NCBI GenBank assembly: GCA_032716605.1 | Contig: CM064495.1 | Location: 47,893,330-47,957,329, forward strand | Source: Paralithodes platypus | Taxonomy: Eukaryota > Arthropoda > Malacostraca > Decapoda > Lithodidae | Direction of reading: 5' to 3' | DNA: 64,000 nt | Shown: positions 54,405-64,000 of the stretch, piece by piece | Layout: each line of letters opens with the position of its first letter | Position numbering within the stretch: the first letter of the stretch is position 1 | The notes under the pieces: model-generated | The model's input: the letters and a program-made list of their open reading frames with translations, nothing else | What the model was told of the DNA's origin: nothing | The model's database searches: none | Made by a program: the position numbers and the translations under genes

Positions 54405-55368
54405 GTATTTTCTTTGGCTATATATATACAGTATGCATTTGGCTATATATATGTATTTTCTTTGGCTATATATATATATATGTATTTTCTTTGGCTATAT
54501 ATATGCATTTGGCTATATATATGTATTTTCTTTGGCTATATATGTATTTTCTTTGGCTATATATATGTATTTTCTTTGGCTATATATATATGTATTTTCT
54601 TTGGCTATATATGTATTTTCTTTGGCTATATATATGTATTTTCTTTGGCTATATATGTATTTTCTTTGGCTATATATATGTATATTTTCTTTGGCTATAT
54701 ATATATGCATTTTCTTTGGCTATATATATATGTATTTTCTTTGGCTATATATATATATATGTATTTTCTTTGGCTATATATATATGTATTTTCTTTGGCT
54801 ATATATATATGTATTTTCTTTGGCTATATATATATGTATTTTCTTTGGCTATATATATGTATTTTCTTTGGCTATATATATATGTATTTTCTTTGGCTAT
54901 ATATATATGTATTTTCTTTGGCTATATATATATGTATTTTCTTTGGCTATATACTGTATATATGTATTTTCTTTGGCTATATATATATGTATTTTCTTTG
55001 GCTATATATATATATGTATTTTCTTTGGCTATATATATGTATTTTCTTTGGCTATATATATATGTATTTTCTTTGGCTATATATATATATATGTATTTTC
55101 TTTGGCTATATATATATATGTATTTTCTTTGGCTATATATATATGTATTTTCTTTGGCTATATATATGTATTTTCTTTGGCTATATATATATATGTATTT
55201 TCTTTGGCTATATATATATGTATTTTCTTTGGCTATATATATATGTATTTTCTTTGGCTATATATATGTATTTTCTTTGGCTATATATATGTATTTTCTT
55301 TGGCTATATATATGTATTTTCTTTGGCTATATATATATGTATTTTCTTTGGCTATATATGTATTTTTT
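54405..55368. repeat. TTTTCTTTGGCTATATAT minisatellite, 39 units
   Basis: 37 copies of GTATTTTCTTTGGC plus two with GCATTTGGC, separated by (AT)n spacers of changing length, so unit length runs from ~20 to ~30 bases. All three plus frames stay open over ~960 bp (YMYFLWLYI, ICIFFGYI, YVFSLAI). No start context or domain supports a gene. Confidence 0.97.
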
Positions 55369-55740
55369 ATGAATCCATTTTTATATGATTATCTATCGAT
55401 CGCCCTATAGTATCTATTTACATATCGTCGATTCTATGTATGTATCTACATACCTACTGATCTGTCAACCTAGCAGTTACATATCTAACGGTCTATCAGT
55501 ATATTATAGCTACCTACATCATTTTATATATATAGCATCCTCAGCCTATATCTATATGTAACGCTCCATGTAACGTATATAACATATAACAGTATGCTTT
55601 GTTATATTTTACTATATATTTGTGTGATGTGGAAAGTCTAGTTGATTTATCGTGGGAATGTCCTTCTAGGCTGCCTTGTATTGGTGTTGAAAAATATAGA
55701 CTAGCTCATACAAACACGGTAATGCGCTCAATTACACATA
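55369..55740. other. Spacer
   Basis: AT-rich, no recognisable feature. Confidence 0.5.
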
Positions 55741-55742
55741 CC

Positions 55743-55818
<76 letters not shown>

Positions 55819-56150
55819 GACTTAAATTGCTTCAAACTCCGTGTGTCCAGGCATTTTAGCTCGAACGTCCCTTGATTTCGGCCCTGTCACTCTTTGAAAT
55901 CTGGGGGAGGCACTCGCTGCAGGCAGTTATGCCTTTTGTCTCCCTCATTCACATAGAAAAAAAATATCACACTAACAGCACACACACACACACATGCATA
56001 CTCTCAGACGCACACTCACAAACTCTTCCTCCCTACACACACACAAGCCCACGAACACACACACACAGATACACACATACTGTATATCACACTAACAACA
56101 TACACATACAGTCATACTCTTACACAAACACACAATCACAAACTCTTCCT

Positions 56151-56197
<47 letters not shown>

Positions 56198-56235
56198 AAT
56201 GCGCAAGCCCATGACCCCCCCCCCCACCCACCCAC
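55743..56235. repeat. (AC)n microsatellites
   Basis: Pure AC at 55744-55815 and at 56152-56194. Between 55978 and 56150 two near-copies of CACACTAACARCATACACA and ACAAACTCTTCCTCC form a ~130-bp duplication. Confidence 0.93.
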
Positions 56236-56271
56236 ACACACAATATATAGTAGTATTCGGTGACGTGTTTC

Positions 56272-56607
56272 TTAATGGGAGATTTCCACTTGAGGGATTT
56301 TTTTCTTGAACCCTTTCTCCCTCATGTTTAGCCCCATTGTTTTTGAGATTTTAAGACGTTCGCCCCATTAGTTTGGCGATTTTAAGAACTTTCACCCCAT
56401 TTATGTCACTTTTAAGACCTTTCGTGCCATTTAGGTGTCGGTTTTTTCCTGGCGAGCGATAGCGAGCCTGTAATTTAAGAGGAACCGGCCTTCGGCCTGG
56501 AAATTTTTCTACCGAAAAATGTACAAATTTATCTTCAAAGGGGGTCAAGGGGGTGTAATTTCAAGCTTGATGGAAGTCTAGGAAACACACTAAAAACCTC
56601 CCCTTAA
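56272..56607 (+). mobile_element. Family A MITE (A15)
   Basis: TTAATGGGAGATTTCCACTT to AAACCTCCCCTTAA with TTAA at both ends. It contains CCGGCCTTCGGCCTGG and GGCGAGCGATAGCGAGCC. Its right TTAA adjoins the next family C element. Confidence 0.92.
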
Positions 56608-57021
56608 TTTTATTCTGGATATTAATAGATTTCATTCAATTTAGGAAGAAATTGTGGGAGTTAGACGGTGAATTGTGGGAGTTAGACGGTGAATTGTGGG
56701 AGTTAGACGGTGAATTGTGGGAGTTAGACGGTGAATTGTGGGAGTTAGACGGTGAATTGTGGGAGTTAGACGGTGAATTGTGGGAGTTAGACGGTGAATT
56801 GTGGGAGTTAGACGGTGAATTGTGGGAGTTAGACGGTGAATTGTGGGAGTTAGACGGTGAATTGTGGGAGTTAGACGGTGAATTGTGGGAGTTAGACGGT
56901 GAATTTAGGTATAGTATTTGCCTCTTGGAGATCCTTGCCGCGCTCCTTCCTAAGCTAACACAATGTATAATAATAGCCAGAAGCTACAGCTTAAAACGCG
57001 TCATAATCTTCAAGGGGTTAA
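56604..57021. mobile_element. Family C MITE carrying a 21-bp minisatellite (C17)
   Basis: TTTTATTCTGGATATTAATAG and TTTCATTCAATTTAGGAAG form the left arm. The right arm is CTCCTTCCTAAGCTAACAC and the end is TCTTCAAGGGGTTAA. The usual short loop (GGAAGGATCTGTGGGAGTTAAA in relatives) is replaced by the array at 56652-56903. Confidence 0.82.
56652..56903. repeat. 21-bp minisatellite, 12 identical units
   Basis: Twelve copies of TGTGGGAGTTAGACGGTGAAT with no differences that I can see. It sits in the loop of a family C MITE, whose own loop begins GTGGGAGTTA. The (WELDGEL) frame is an artefact. Confidence 0.98.
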
Positions 57022-57093
57022 TTTGAATATACATAATTGCTGCCATGGACGAACATAAGAAACTCCAGCTGTTCATAGTAGAGTCAAGGGAGG

Positions 57094-57545
57094 TTAAGGG
57101 GAGGTTTTTAGTTTGTTCCCTAGATATCCATCAAGCTTACGATTACACCCCCTTGAGCCCTTTTCAAAATAAATTTGTACATTTTTCGGTAGAAAAATGT
57201 CCCGACTGAAAGCCGGTTCCTCTTAAAGCCGGCTCCTCGGTGTGAGCGTCCTGGGTTCGAATCCACGGACTGCCACATGTGTTTGTAAATTTCATTAATC
57301 GATTTTAGGAGTATTGTTGGTTGTCGGAAGGAACATAATAATTACAGGCTCGCTATCGCTCGCCAGGATAAAATCGACACCTAAATGGCACGAAAGGTCT
57401 TAAATTTGACAGAAATGGGTCGAAAGTTCTAAAAATCGTCAAAATAATGGGGCGAACAGTCTTAAAATTAGTAAAGCAATGGGGCTAAACATGAGGGAGA
57501 TAGGGGCCCAGAAAAAAAATCCCTGAAGTGGCAATATCCCCTTAA
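57094..57545 (-). mobile_element. Family A MITE (A16) interrupted by a SINE
   Basis: TTAAGGGGAGGTTTTTAG to GCAATATCCCCTTAA. The order breaks after CCGGTTCCTCTTAA (57229), where a SINE is inserted, and resumes at ATTACAGGCTCGCTATCGC (~57342). Confidence 0.88.
57231..57341 (+). mobile_element. tRNA-derived SINE head (L8) nested in A16
   Basis: CTCGGTGTGAGCGTCC, then B box GGGTTCGAATCC, then GTAAATTTCATTAATCG and a short tail. The A box is not recognisable. It resembles L1 (GGTGTGAGTGTCC, GCCACATGT). Confidence 0.78.
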
Positions 57546-57578
57546 TACGACCTATCACTTGCGAAGTTCTTGGAATTT

Positions 57579-57796
57579 TTAACCTTTTCAAGATACAATA
57601 ACGCAATTTGTTTCTATTATATGGCTGTTATTAGACGATTTTATTCAGCTTAGGAAGGGGTTTATGATAGTCCGGAGTAATGAGATATATAGTCATTACC
57701 CTCTTCATTCCCACAGATCCTTCCTAAGCTGTTTAAAATGGTATAAAGATAACTGGAATAAAGTATCAAAACGCGGTATAATCGTCAAGGGGTTAA
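57579..57796. mobile_element. Family C MITE, full length (C18)
   Basis: TTAACCTTTTCAAGATAC to CGTCAAGGGGTTAA. The left arm TTAGACGATTTTATTCAGC and right arm CTAAGCTGTTTAAAATGG are present. The right TTAA (57793-57796) is also the left TTAA of A17. Confidence 0.85.
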
Positions 57797-58129
57797 GGGG
57801 AGGTTCCTAGTTTGTTTCCTACTCCTCCAGCAATCTTAAAATGTCACTCCCTTGATCCCCTTTCAAGATAAATTTGTACATTTTTCGGTAGAAAAATGTC
57901 CCGGCCGAAGGCCGGTTACTCTTAAATTACAGGCTCGCTATCGCTCGCCAGGATAAAATCGACGCCTAAATTGCACGAAAGGTCTTAAAATTGACAGAAT
58001 GGCGCGGAAATTCTTAAAATCACTAAACTAATGGGGCAAACGTCTTAAAATCTCAAAAGCAATGGGGCTAACCATGAGGGAGAAAGGGGTCAAGAAAAAA
58101 ATCCCTCAAGTGGAGACCTCCCCAATTAA
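57793..58129 (-). mobile_element. Family A MITE (A17)
   Basis: TTAAGGGGAGGTTCCTAG to GGAGACCTCCCCAATTAA. It contains CCGGCCGAAGGCCGG and GGCTCGCTATCGCTCGCC. Confidence 0.92.
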
Positions 58130-58173
58130 CGTTCCGATTATCTTTTAACTTCCAGGATATAAGCTACATTGCA

Positions 58174-58500
58174 TTAAGGGGAGATCTCCACTTGAGGGAT
58201 TTTTTTTCTTGACCCCTTTCTCCCTCATGTTTAGCCCCATTGCTTTTGATATTATAAAACGTTTGCCCCATTAGTTTAGCGATTTTAAGAACTTTCATCC
58301 CATATTAAGACCTTTCGTGCCATTTAGGTGTCGATTTTATCCTGGCGAGCGATAGCGAGCCTGTAATTTAAGAGGAACCGGCCTTCGGCCGGGACATTTT
58401 TCTACCGAAAAATGTACAAATTTATCTTGAAAGGGACTCAAGGGGGTGTAATTTTAAGGTTGATGGAGGTCTAGTGAACAAACTAAATACCTCCCCTTAA
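58174..58500 (+). mobile_element. Family A MITE (A18), reference copy
   Basis: TTAA at both ends, TTAAGGGGAGATCTCC to ACCTCCCCTTAA. The full series is seen: CTCATGTTTAGCCCC, GACCTTTCGTGCCATTTAGG, GGCGAGCGATAGCGAGCC, CCGGCCTTCGGCCGG, TACCGAAAAATGTACAAAT, TTGATGGAGGTCTAG. Confidence 0.95.
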
Positions 58501-58571
58501 AAGAGCCTCGCATCGCTGGTTATAACTCGAGGTAAATTTTATGATTTGGTCCAATGATTAGGTTCAGATTA

Positions 58572-58740
58572 AACCTTTTCAGTAGCGAGGACGAGGCTCG
58601 GCACTTTGTTTTGGCCTTTATTAGATGGTTTTATTGAGCTTAGAAAGGGTTTGTTGGAGTTGAAGGGATAATTGAGGTAAATGTGACTCTTTGGATTGCG
58701 AGAGGTCATTCCTAAGCCGATTATTTCCTATTTATCGTGC
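58572..58740. mobile_element. Family C relative, diverged
   Basis: TTATTAGATGGTTTTATTGAGC, GAAAGGGTTTGTTGGAGTTGAAGG, GAGAGGTCATTCCTAAGCC; no terminal TTAA. Confidence 0.55.
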
Positions 58741-58963
58741 TAGAGGACGGGTTCTATACACGCCACAGGCTGTTTGAGGAGTGTTGCCACCGAGTCGTCA
58801 CAGTAATTTCGAATACAACCGGAAATCCTCTGTGCTGCGAGATGGTGACGATAGGGAGGGTATCATCTTGACATGCCAGTGTAGTCAGATCTTAGTAGAC
58901 CTCTGTAGAAATGCGAGACGGGGAAATAACCTCTTCAAAACTCCCGCTGTTCTGTGTTGTCTT

Positions 58964-59192
58964 AACCCCTTCAGACTCATATGACACAGAGGTTGCCAGA
59001 TTAGCAATAAAAATAGAGTTCTCTCACTCTTATAATTACCTCTCCAAAATTAGTTTTCTGCCCACAGCTAACTCAAAGACAACTGCAGAGGTTGAAGTAA
59101 CTAAACTAAAGGTTTCTAAATACCCCTGATGGTAACAAAGGCTTTAAAGTATCCCTAATCGGCTCAAAATCGCGTCATATGTCGGAGAGGGT
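58964..59192. mobile_element. TTAACCCC-ended element, probable family C relative
   Basis: Starts TTAACCCCTTCAGACTCATATG and ends GTCATATGTCGGAGAGGGTTAA, so the ends match family C. The interior is unlike other copies and shows no arms. Confidence 0.5.
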
Positions 59193-59331
59193 TAAAAGCT
59201 TGTTATGAAAATCCAAGCCATGACACTTGCTAATAATGATATGTAAAATCTATCAAGGGAATATATAGTGTATATTTTATATATTCATGTATTGCAAGAA
59301 ATACTTTTATCGTAGGTTAGGTTACGGTAGC

Positions 59332-59667
59332 TTAAGGAGAGATATCCACTTGAGGGATTTTTTTCTTGACTCCTTTCTCCCTCATGTTTAGCCCCATTGT
59401 TTTCCTAATGTTAAGACGTTCGCCCCATTATGTTGACGATGTTAAGAACTCTCAACCCTTTTCTGTCAATTTTAAGACCTTTCGTGCCATTTAGGTGTCG
59501 ATTTTATCCTGGCGAGCGATAGCGAGCCTGTAATTTAAGAAAAACCGGCTTTCAGCCGGGAAATTTTTCTACCGAAAAATGTACAAATTTATCTTGAAAG
59601 GGGTTCAACGGGGTGTAATCTTAAGCTTGAAGGATATCTACGGACCAAACTAAAAACTTCCCCTTAA
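59332..59667 (+). mobile_element. Family A MITE (A19)
   Basis: TTAAGGAGAGATATCCACTT to ACTTCCCCTTAA. The hairpin reads CCGGCTTTCAGCCGG, a compensated variant of the C(TTCG)G stem. Confidence 0.92.
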
Positions 59668-59985
59668 GTTAGGTGTGACTAAGCCAAGATTAGGTTAAAA
59701 TAGGTTAAGTTAGGCTAGTTTAGTTAGCTTCGATTATGTACAGTTATTTCATGTATTCTAATGTCCTTTGACATTTATTGGTTCATAATTTTCCTACTTC
59801 TCCCATGATATAATTTCAGCTAAACATCAAACATCCAAATACCGCCTCCCTTCTAATAAGCAAGATGTCAGAGCCTGGGGTGGGGGGGGGGGGGGTGTTC
59901 GCGTTTCAATGGGGAGCTCATTTGACCCTTGTTGGGGGGACAATAGCATTTCCGGTGGTATCTGATACTCCGTGAGGGGGGCATG
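59668..59985. other. Spacer
   Basis: A few TTAGGTTA-like words at 59670-59715 and a G run at ~59881-59893. No gene was recognised. Confidence 0.5.
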
Positions 59986-59987
59986 TG

Positions 59988-60075
59988 GCAGAGAGAGAGA
60001 GAGAGAGAGCGAGAGAGGGAGGGAGGGAGGGAGATAATGAGGGAGGGAGAGAGAGAGAGAGAGAGGGAAAGAGTT

Positions 60076-60161
<86 letters not shown>

Positions 60162-60177
60162 GGAAAGAGTTAGTGAG

Positions 60178-60223
<46 letters not shown>

Positions 60224-60230
60224 GGGGGGG
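59988..60230. repeat. (GA)n microsatellite with internal duplication
   Basis: GA runs broken by two near-identical breaks, GGGAAAGAGTTAGYGAGAG at ~60064 and ~60160, so the array has duplicated as a block. Confidence 0.93.
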
Positions 60231-60433
60231 GAGAATGATCGAGAGAGATTATTTCACTTGTATAGGGCATCGGATAAATTACAATGCTCAAGGAGAGATA
60301 GACATACAAATAGATAGATAGACAGACAGCCTGGGAGACAGACAAATAGATAAATAAATAGGTTACAATTTAAGTGTACATTTTCTTATGGGAAAATCCT
60401 TCGAAGGTATATAATTCCTATCATTACAGACGA

Positions 60434-60477
<44 letters not shown>

Positions 60478-60690
60478 TACGTGCAAGTAACACTCCAATG
60501 CATCTATAAACAAACTGCAAAACTGAAATATAGTCCATGTATTGATTGCAAGAACGCAAACTTGCATTCAACTCGCTCTCTCTCTCTCTCTGCTCCTGTC
60601 TTTATCTTTGTTTATCTTTATACTTTGCCTATCTATAATTCTACCTGTTAGATCTCTGTAACATTATGCATTCTATGTCTATATATCTGT
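60231..60690. repeat. Spacer with short tandem runs
   Basis: (ATAG)n near 60310-60325, (AC)n at 60436-60472, TC run at 60573-60591. No gene was recognised. Confidence 0.7.
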
Positions 60691-60696
60691 CTATCA

Positions 60697-60751
<55 letters not shown>
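60697..60751. repeat. (CTAT)n microsatellite
   Basis: About fourteen CTAT units. Confidence 0.96.
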
Positions 60752-60753
<2 letters not shown>

Positions 60754-60965
60754 CTTGTACTGTGCTGTATATATATCTGTAACCATCTACTGTATATGTC
60801 TTTGTAACTATTGTTCTCCCAAGGTCCTCAGGTACTCTTAATACAGTTATAAACAATACGCCATAACGACCTCCACGCCTTCCTAACCCACCCACCGACC
60901 CACCCACCCACGCCCACAACAACACTCCCATGACCACAAATGCGTGAGAGAGGGCGTGTAGTTGG

Positions 60966-61432
<467 letters not shown>

Positions 61433-61435
<3 letters not shown>

Positions 61436-61935
61436 GCAAGTTTTAAGTATGTGTTGGATAATAATCTAGATAGGTAGTAGAAATTCAAATGAGATCGATT
61501 ATAACTGTCTGCAATCCAATAATTACAAATAAATATAAATATGTACATGCATCCCTTACATGTTTTAATAGCTATGATTATGGTAAATGACCAGTTGAAA
61601 TAGAGTGCCACATTTTCACATATTTTCCCTTTTTATTAATATTTATTTTATACTAGGTCAACTGACAAAATCCATGACTTAACAGTAATTCTATTATACC
61701 GCAGAAATTCAGATTTTCGAATTGATTTCATACTCTTTTTCAATTTATTTCATGCTCTTATTCAATTTATTTCATGCTCTTATTCAATTATCTCTGGAAT
61801 TAAATTATTCAAACCCAATTTCCATGCATTTCTTTAGAATGAAAGACACAATTAGATGAAGGGGATTTTTGTTAGTGTGTTTTGCCCACTCAATTTTTTC
61901 TATAAATAATAAAACAACAACAAATACTTAGAATA
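61433..61935. other. AT-rich spacer
   Basis: The only repeat is TTCAATTTATTTCATGCTC, about three times at 61738-61785. No gene was recognised. Confidence 0.55.
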
Positions 61936-61936
61936 G

Positions 61937-62528
61937 CTGTGTGCTTTTGTGTATATGTGGGTACGTGTGTATATGTGGGTACGTGTGTATATGTGTGTAT
62001 ATGTGGGTACGTGTGTATATGTGGGTACGTGTGTATATGTGTGTATATGTGGGTGCGTGTGTATATGTGTGTATATGTGGGTACGTGTGTATATGTGTGT
62101 ATATGTGGGTACGTGTGTATATGTGTGTATATGTGGGTATGTTCGTATATGTGTGTATATGTGGGTATGTGTGTATATGTGTGTATATGTGGGTACGTGT
62201 GTATATGTGTGTATATGTGGGTATGTTCGTATATGTGTGTATATGTGGGTACGTGTGTATATGTGTGTATATGTGGGTACGTGTGTATATGTGGGTATGT
62301 GTGTATATGTGGGTACGTGTGTATATGTGTGTATATGTGGGTATGTTCGTATATGTGTGTATATGGGGGTACGTGTGTATATGTGTGTATATGTGGGTAC
62401 GTGTGTATATGTGTGTATATGTGGGTATGTGTGTATATGTGTGTATATGTGAGTACGTGTGTATATGGGGGTACATGTGTATATGTGTGTATATGTGAGT
62501 ACGTGTGTATATGTGTGTATATGTTAGT
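61937..62528. repeat. GTGTATATGTGGGTAC higher-order minisatellite
   Basis: An 18-bp unit (GGGTACGTGTGTATATGT) and a 28-bp unit (the same plus GTGTATATGT) alternate irregularly. GTTCGTATAT and GAGTAC variants mark groups of units. All plus frames are open as an artefact. Confidence 0.95.
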
Positions 62529-62948
62529 AAATACCGCAACGCAACACGTAGGCGTGCTTGCGATTTGTGTCTTGTTTGCATGTTTTTGAGAATGCGTGTA
62601 TGTATTGGTGTGAGTGTAATTTGTGTATGTATTGGTGTGCGTGTATTCTCGAGTGTGTGTGTGTGTTTACTGGTGTGCGTGTGTTCTTGAGTGTGTTATT
62701 ATATGTTTATAAAGGGACTAGTGAACGTGTTTGTGGCCGAGCTATTGAGTTTATGAGGGAGAGAGATTGTGTGTGAGTGTTTGCGTGCGTGTGTACATGT
62801 GTTTACCCTGAGGGATGTTGGGGATGGTGGGAGGGGGGGGGGGGAGGGGACTGGGGGATATATGGGACTGGAAAAACACAGCTATATAACAGAAATAGGG
62901 CACAGATGGGTATCGATGGGGTTGGAACTGTATGTGCGTGTGTGTTGT

Positions 62949-63025
<77 letters not shown>

Positions 63026-63560
63026 ATTGTGAGTGATGTGTTGTGTTCGATTTGTTAATGTGTGTGATGTGTATGTGTGTGTGTGTGTGTTAGTGTGTGT
63101 GTTAGTGTGTGTGTCTGTGTGTGTGTGTGTGTTTGTTTGTGTGTGGGATATAAGGGGGTTCTAATGGTCACTCCTTGTACTGTACAGTATATAACATAAG
63201 TAGGGCAAATAAGATGGTATCGATGAGGTTAGAACTGTGTGTGTGTGTGTGTGTGTGTGTGAGTGAGTGAGTGTTGTGGTTTGCTCTCTCTCTCTCTCTC
63301 TCACTCTCACTCTCACTCTCACTCTCTCACTCCCCTCCCCCTCTCTCTCTCCCTCAGTATGTCAGTAAGTAATCTAATACGGTCACGATCACCCGTCTGT
63401 GTGTATGTATGTATGTACGATCACCCGTCTGTGTGTATGTATGTATGTACGTCAGATCGATCAAGGCCGCCATAGCTCAACCCACTTTCACTCTTCCCGT
63501 CATTACTATAACCATCGATAAATTAAGGCACCTCGGTAATCTACTCATCGTTCTACAGTA
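62529..63560. repeat. GT, TC and tetranucleotide repeats
   Basis: GT-rich 62590-62790, (TC)n 62950-63020, (GT)n 63060-63140 and 63236-63262, TC/CACT 63282-63355, and two copies of a ~32-bp unit (ACGATCACCCGTCTGTGTGT plus (ATGT)n) at 63385-63452. ATAAGNAGGGCAAATA and GGTATCGATGRGGTTRGAACTGT occur twice (~62893, ~63199), so this whole block is an old ~300-bp duplication. Confidence 0.8.
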
Positions 63561-63614
63561 ACTATGATAGCCAGAATAATCTATCATAATGCGTCAACAT
63601 CTTCAGAGGGTTAA
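63556..63614. mobile_element. Family C MITE, right end only
   Basis: ACTATGATAGCCAGAATAA, ATAATGCGTCAACATCTTCAGAGGGTTAA. Confidence 0.65.
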
Positions 63615-63659
63615 CGTTTTTCCCGTAGGGCAAGTTACAATAATCGCATTTTCACTAAA

Positions 63660-63855
63660 TGCTTCTTGAGCTAAAACTACTACAAACATTACTGCCATTT
63701 TCACCACACACCTACAACAACAACAACAACAACAACTCTCAATACAACTACCACCATATTCCCCACAACAGCAACAACAAACACAACAACACTTAATACA
63801 ACTACCACCATTTTTGCCACAACAAAAACGACAACACCTCTTTATACAACAACCA
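63660..63855. repeat. (CAA)n / ACTACCACCAT repeat
   Basis: CAACAA runs near 63714-63735, 63768-63790 and 63822-63834, separated by AATACAACTACCACCAT twice, giving a ~60-bp unit. Confidence 0.8.
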
Positions 63856-63861
63856 ATTTTA

Positions 63862-64000
63862 ACCCCTTGAGGTTTATGATACACTTGGACAGTTTATTAT
63901 GCCTATCATTAGAAGATTTTATGCAACCTAGGAAGGATCTGTGGGTATCAAAAGGGTGAAGACTATCTCAATTAACTCTCTGACTACCATATACCCTTTT
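63862..64000. mobile_element. Family C MITE, cut by the window end
   Basis: TTAACCCCTTGAGGTTTATGAT, ATCATTAGAAGATTTTATGCAACC, AGGAAGGATCTGTGGGTATC, then TCTCAATTAACTCTCTGACTACC; the right arm would lie beyond 64000. Confidence 0.8.

Noticed and set aside
54308..55410. Three overlapping ~325-354-codon frames resembling a repetitive membrane protein
   Set aside because: All arise from the TTTTCTTTGGCTATATAT minisatellite, which is open in all three plus frames.
56652..57026. 124-codon frame with twelve ELWELDG repeats
   Set aside because: It is the 21-bp minisatellite inside a MITE; no coding evidence outside the array.
61928..62589. Overlapping ~200-codon Cys/Val/Tyr and His/Thr frames
   Set aside because: Readings of the GTGTATATGTGGGTAC array on both strands.

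Overview
This is animal nuclear DNA, not microbial. Long microsatellites, dense nested transposons, tRNA-derived SINEs, GT-AG introns and a split homeobox gene all point that way. The mix of RTE-like, CR1/Jockey-like and Harbinger elements with very long (GA)n, (AC)n and (AT)n tracts resembles a decapod crustacean such as a crab or shrimp. That taxonomic placement is an inference; no marker gene in the window fixes it.

The only host gene I can support is on the minus strand at 33955-35152. It consists of the last two coding exons of an NK2-class homeobox gene: the end of the homeodomain (residues 45-60, with Tyr54), then an exon with the NK2-specific domain and an Arg-Ala-Trp C-terminus. The best match is scarecrow/Nkx2-1. 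The exon with the first 44 homeodomain residues was not found, so the intron to its right is either longer than about 28.8 kb or leaves the window. Two short plus-strand segments with good splice signals (26949-27004, 54222-54255) are weak exon candidates.

Most of the rest is mobile DNA. At 1.7-6.5 kb an RTE-like LINE (minus strand) is split twice: by a 1.76-kb solo LTR with an exact 4-bp target duplication, and by a Harbinger-type element. At 9.09-11.06 kb lies a nearly complete PIF/Harbinger transposon with 25-bp inverted ends, TAA target duplications and a 305-codon transposase ORF that stops before the third catalytic acid. At 45.6-48.2 kb lies a long, frameshifted CR1/Jockey-like LINE. 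A third LINE leaves a C-terminal remnant at 8.06-8.65 kb.

Small non-autonomous families dominate the spacers. Family A (about 330 bp, TTAA ends, related inner core to B) is dense from 34 to 60 kb. Family B (about 370 bp) is a fold-back form. Family C (about 210 bp fold-back, ends TTAACCC...GGGTTAA) is everywhere. Family D (about 215 bp) and family E (about 220 bp) have mariner-like TA ends, and family F (about 200 bp) has Harbinger-like TAA duplications. Eight tRNA-derived SINE heads and three copies of a 400-bp dispersed element (K) are also present. Several elements share one TTAA or TA target and others are nested, so relative insertion order can be read.

Tandem repeats take several more kilobases: a 2.35-kb CAC-rich minisatellite (14.8-17.2 kb) with a decayed flank to 18.1 kb, and 30-bp, 40-bp, 20-28-bp, 21-bp and 18/28-bp arrays, plus many dinucleotide tracts. 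The long open frames over these arrays are artefacts of repeat units without stop codons and are not annotated as genes.
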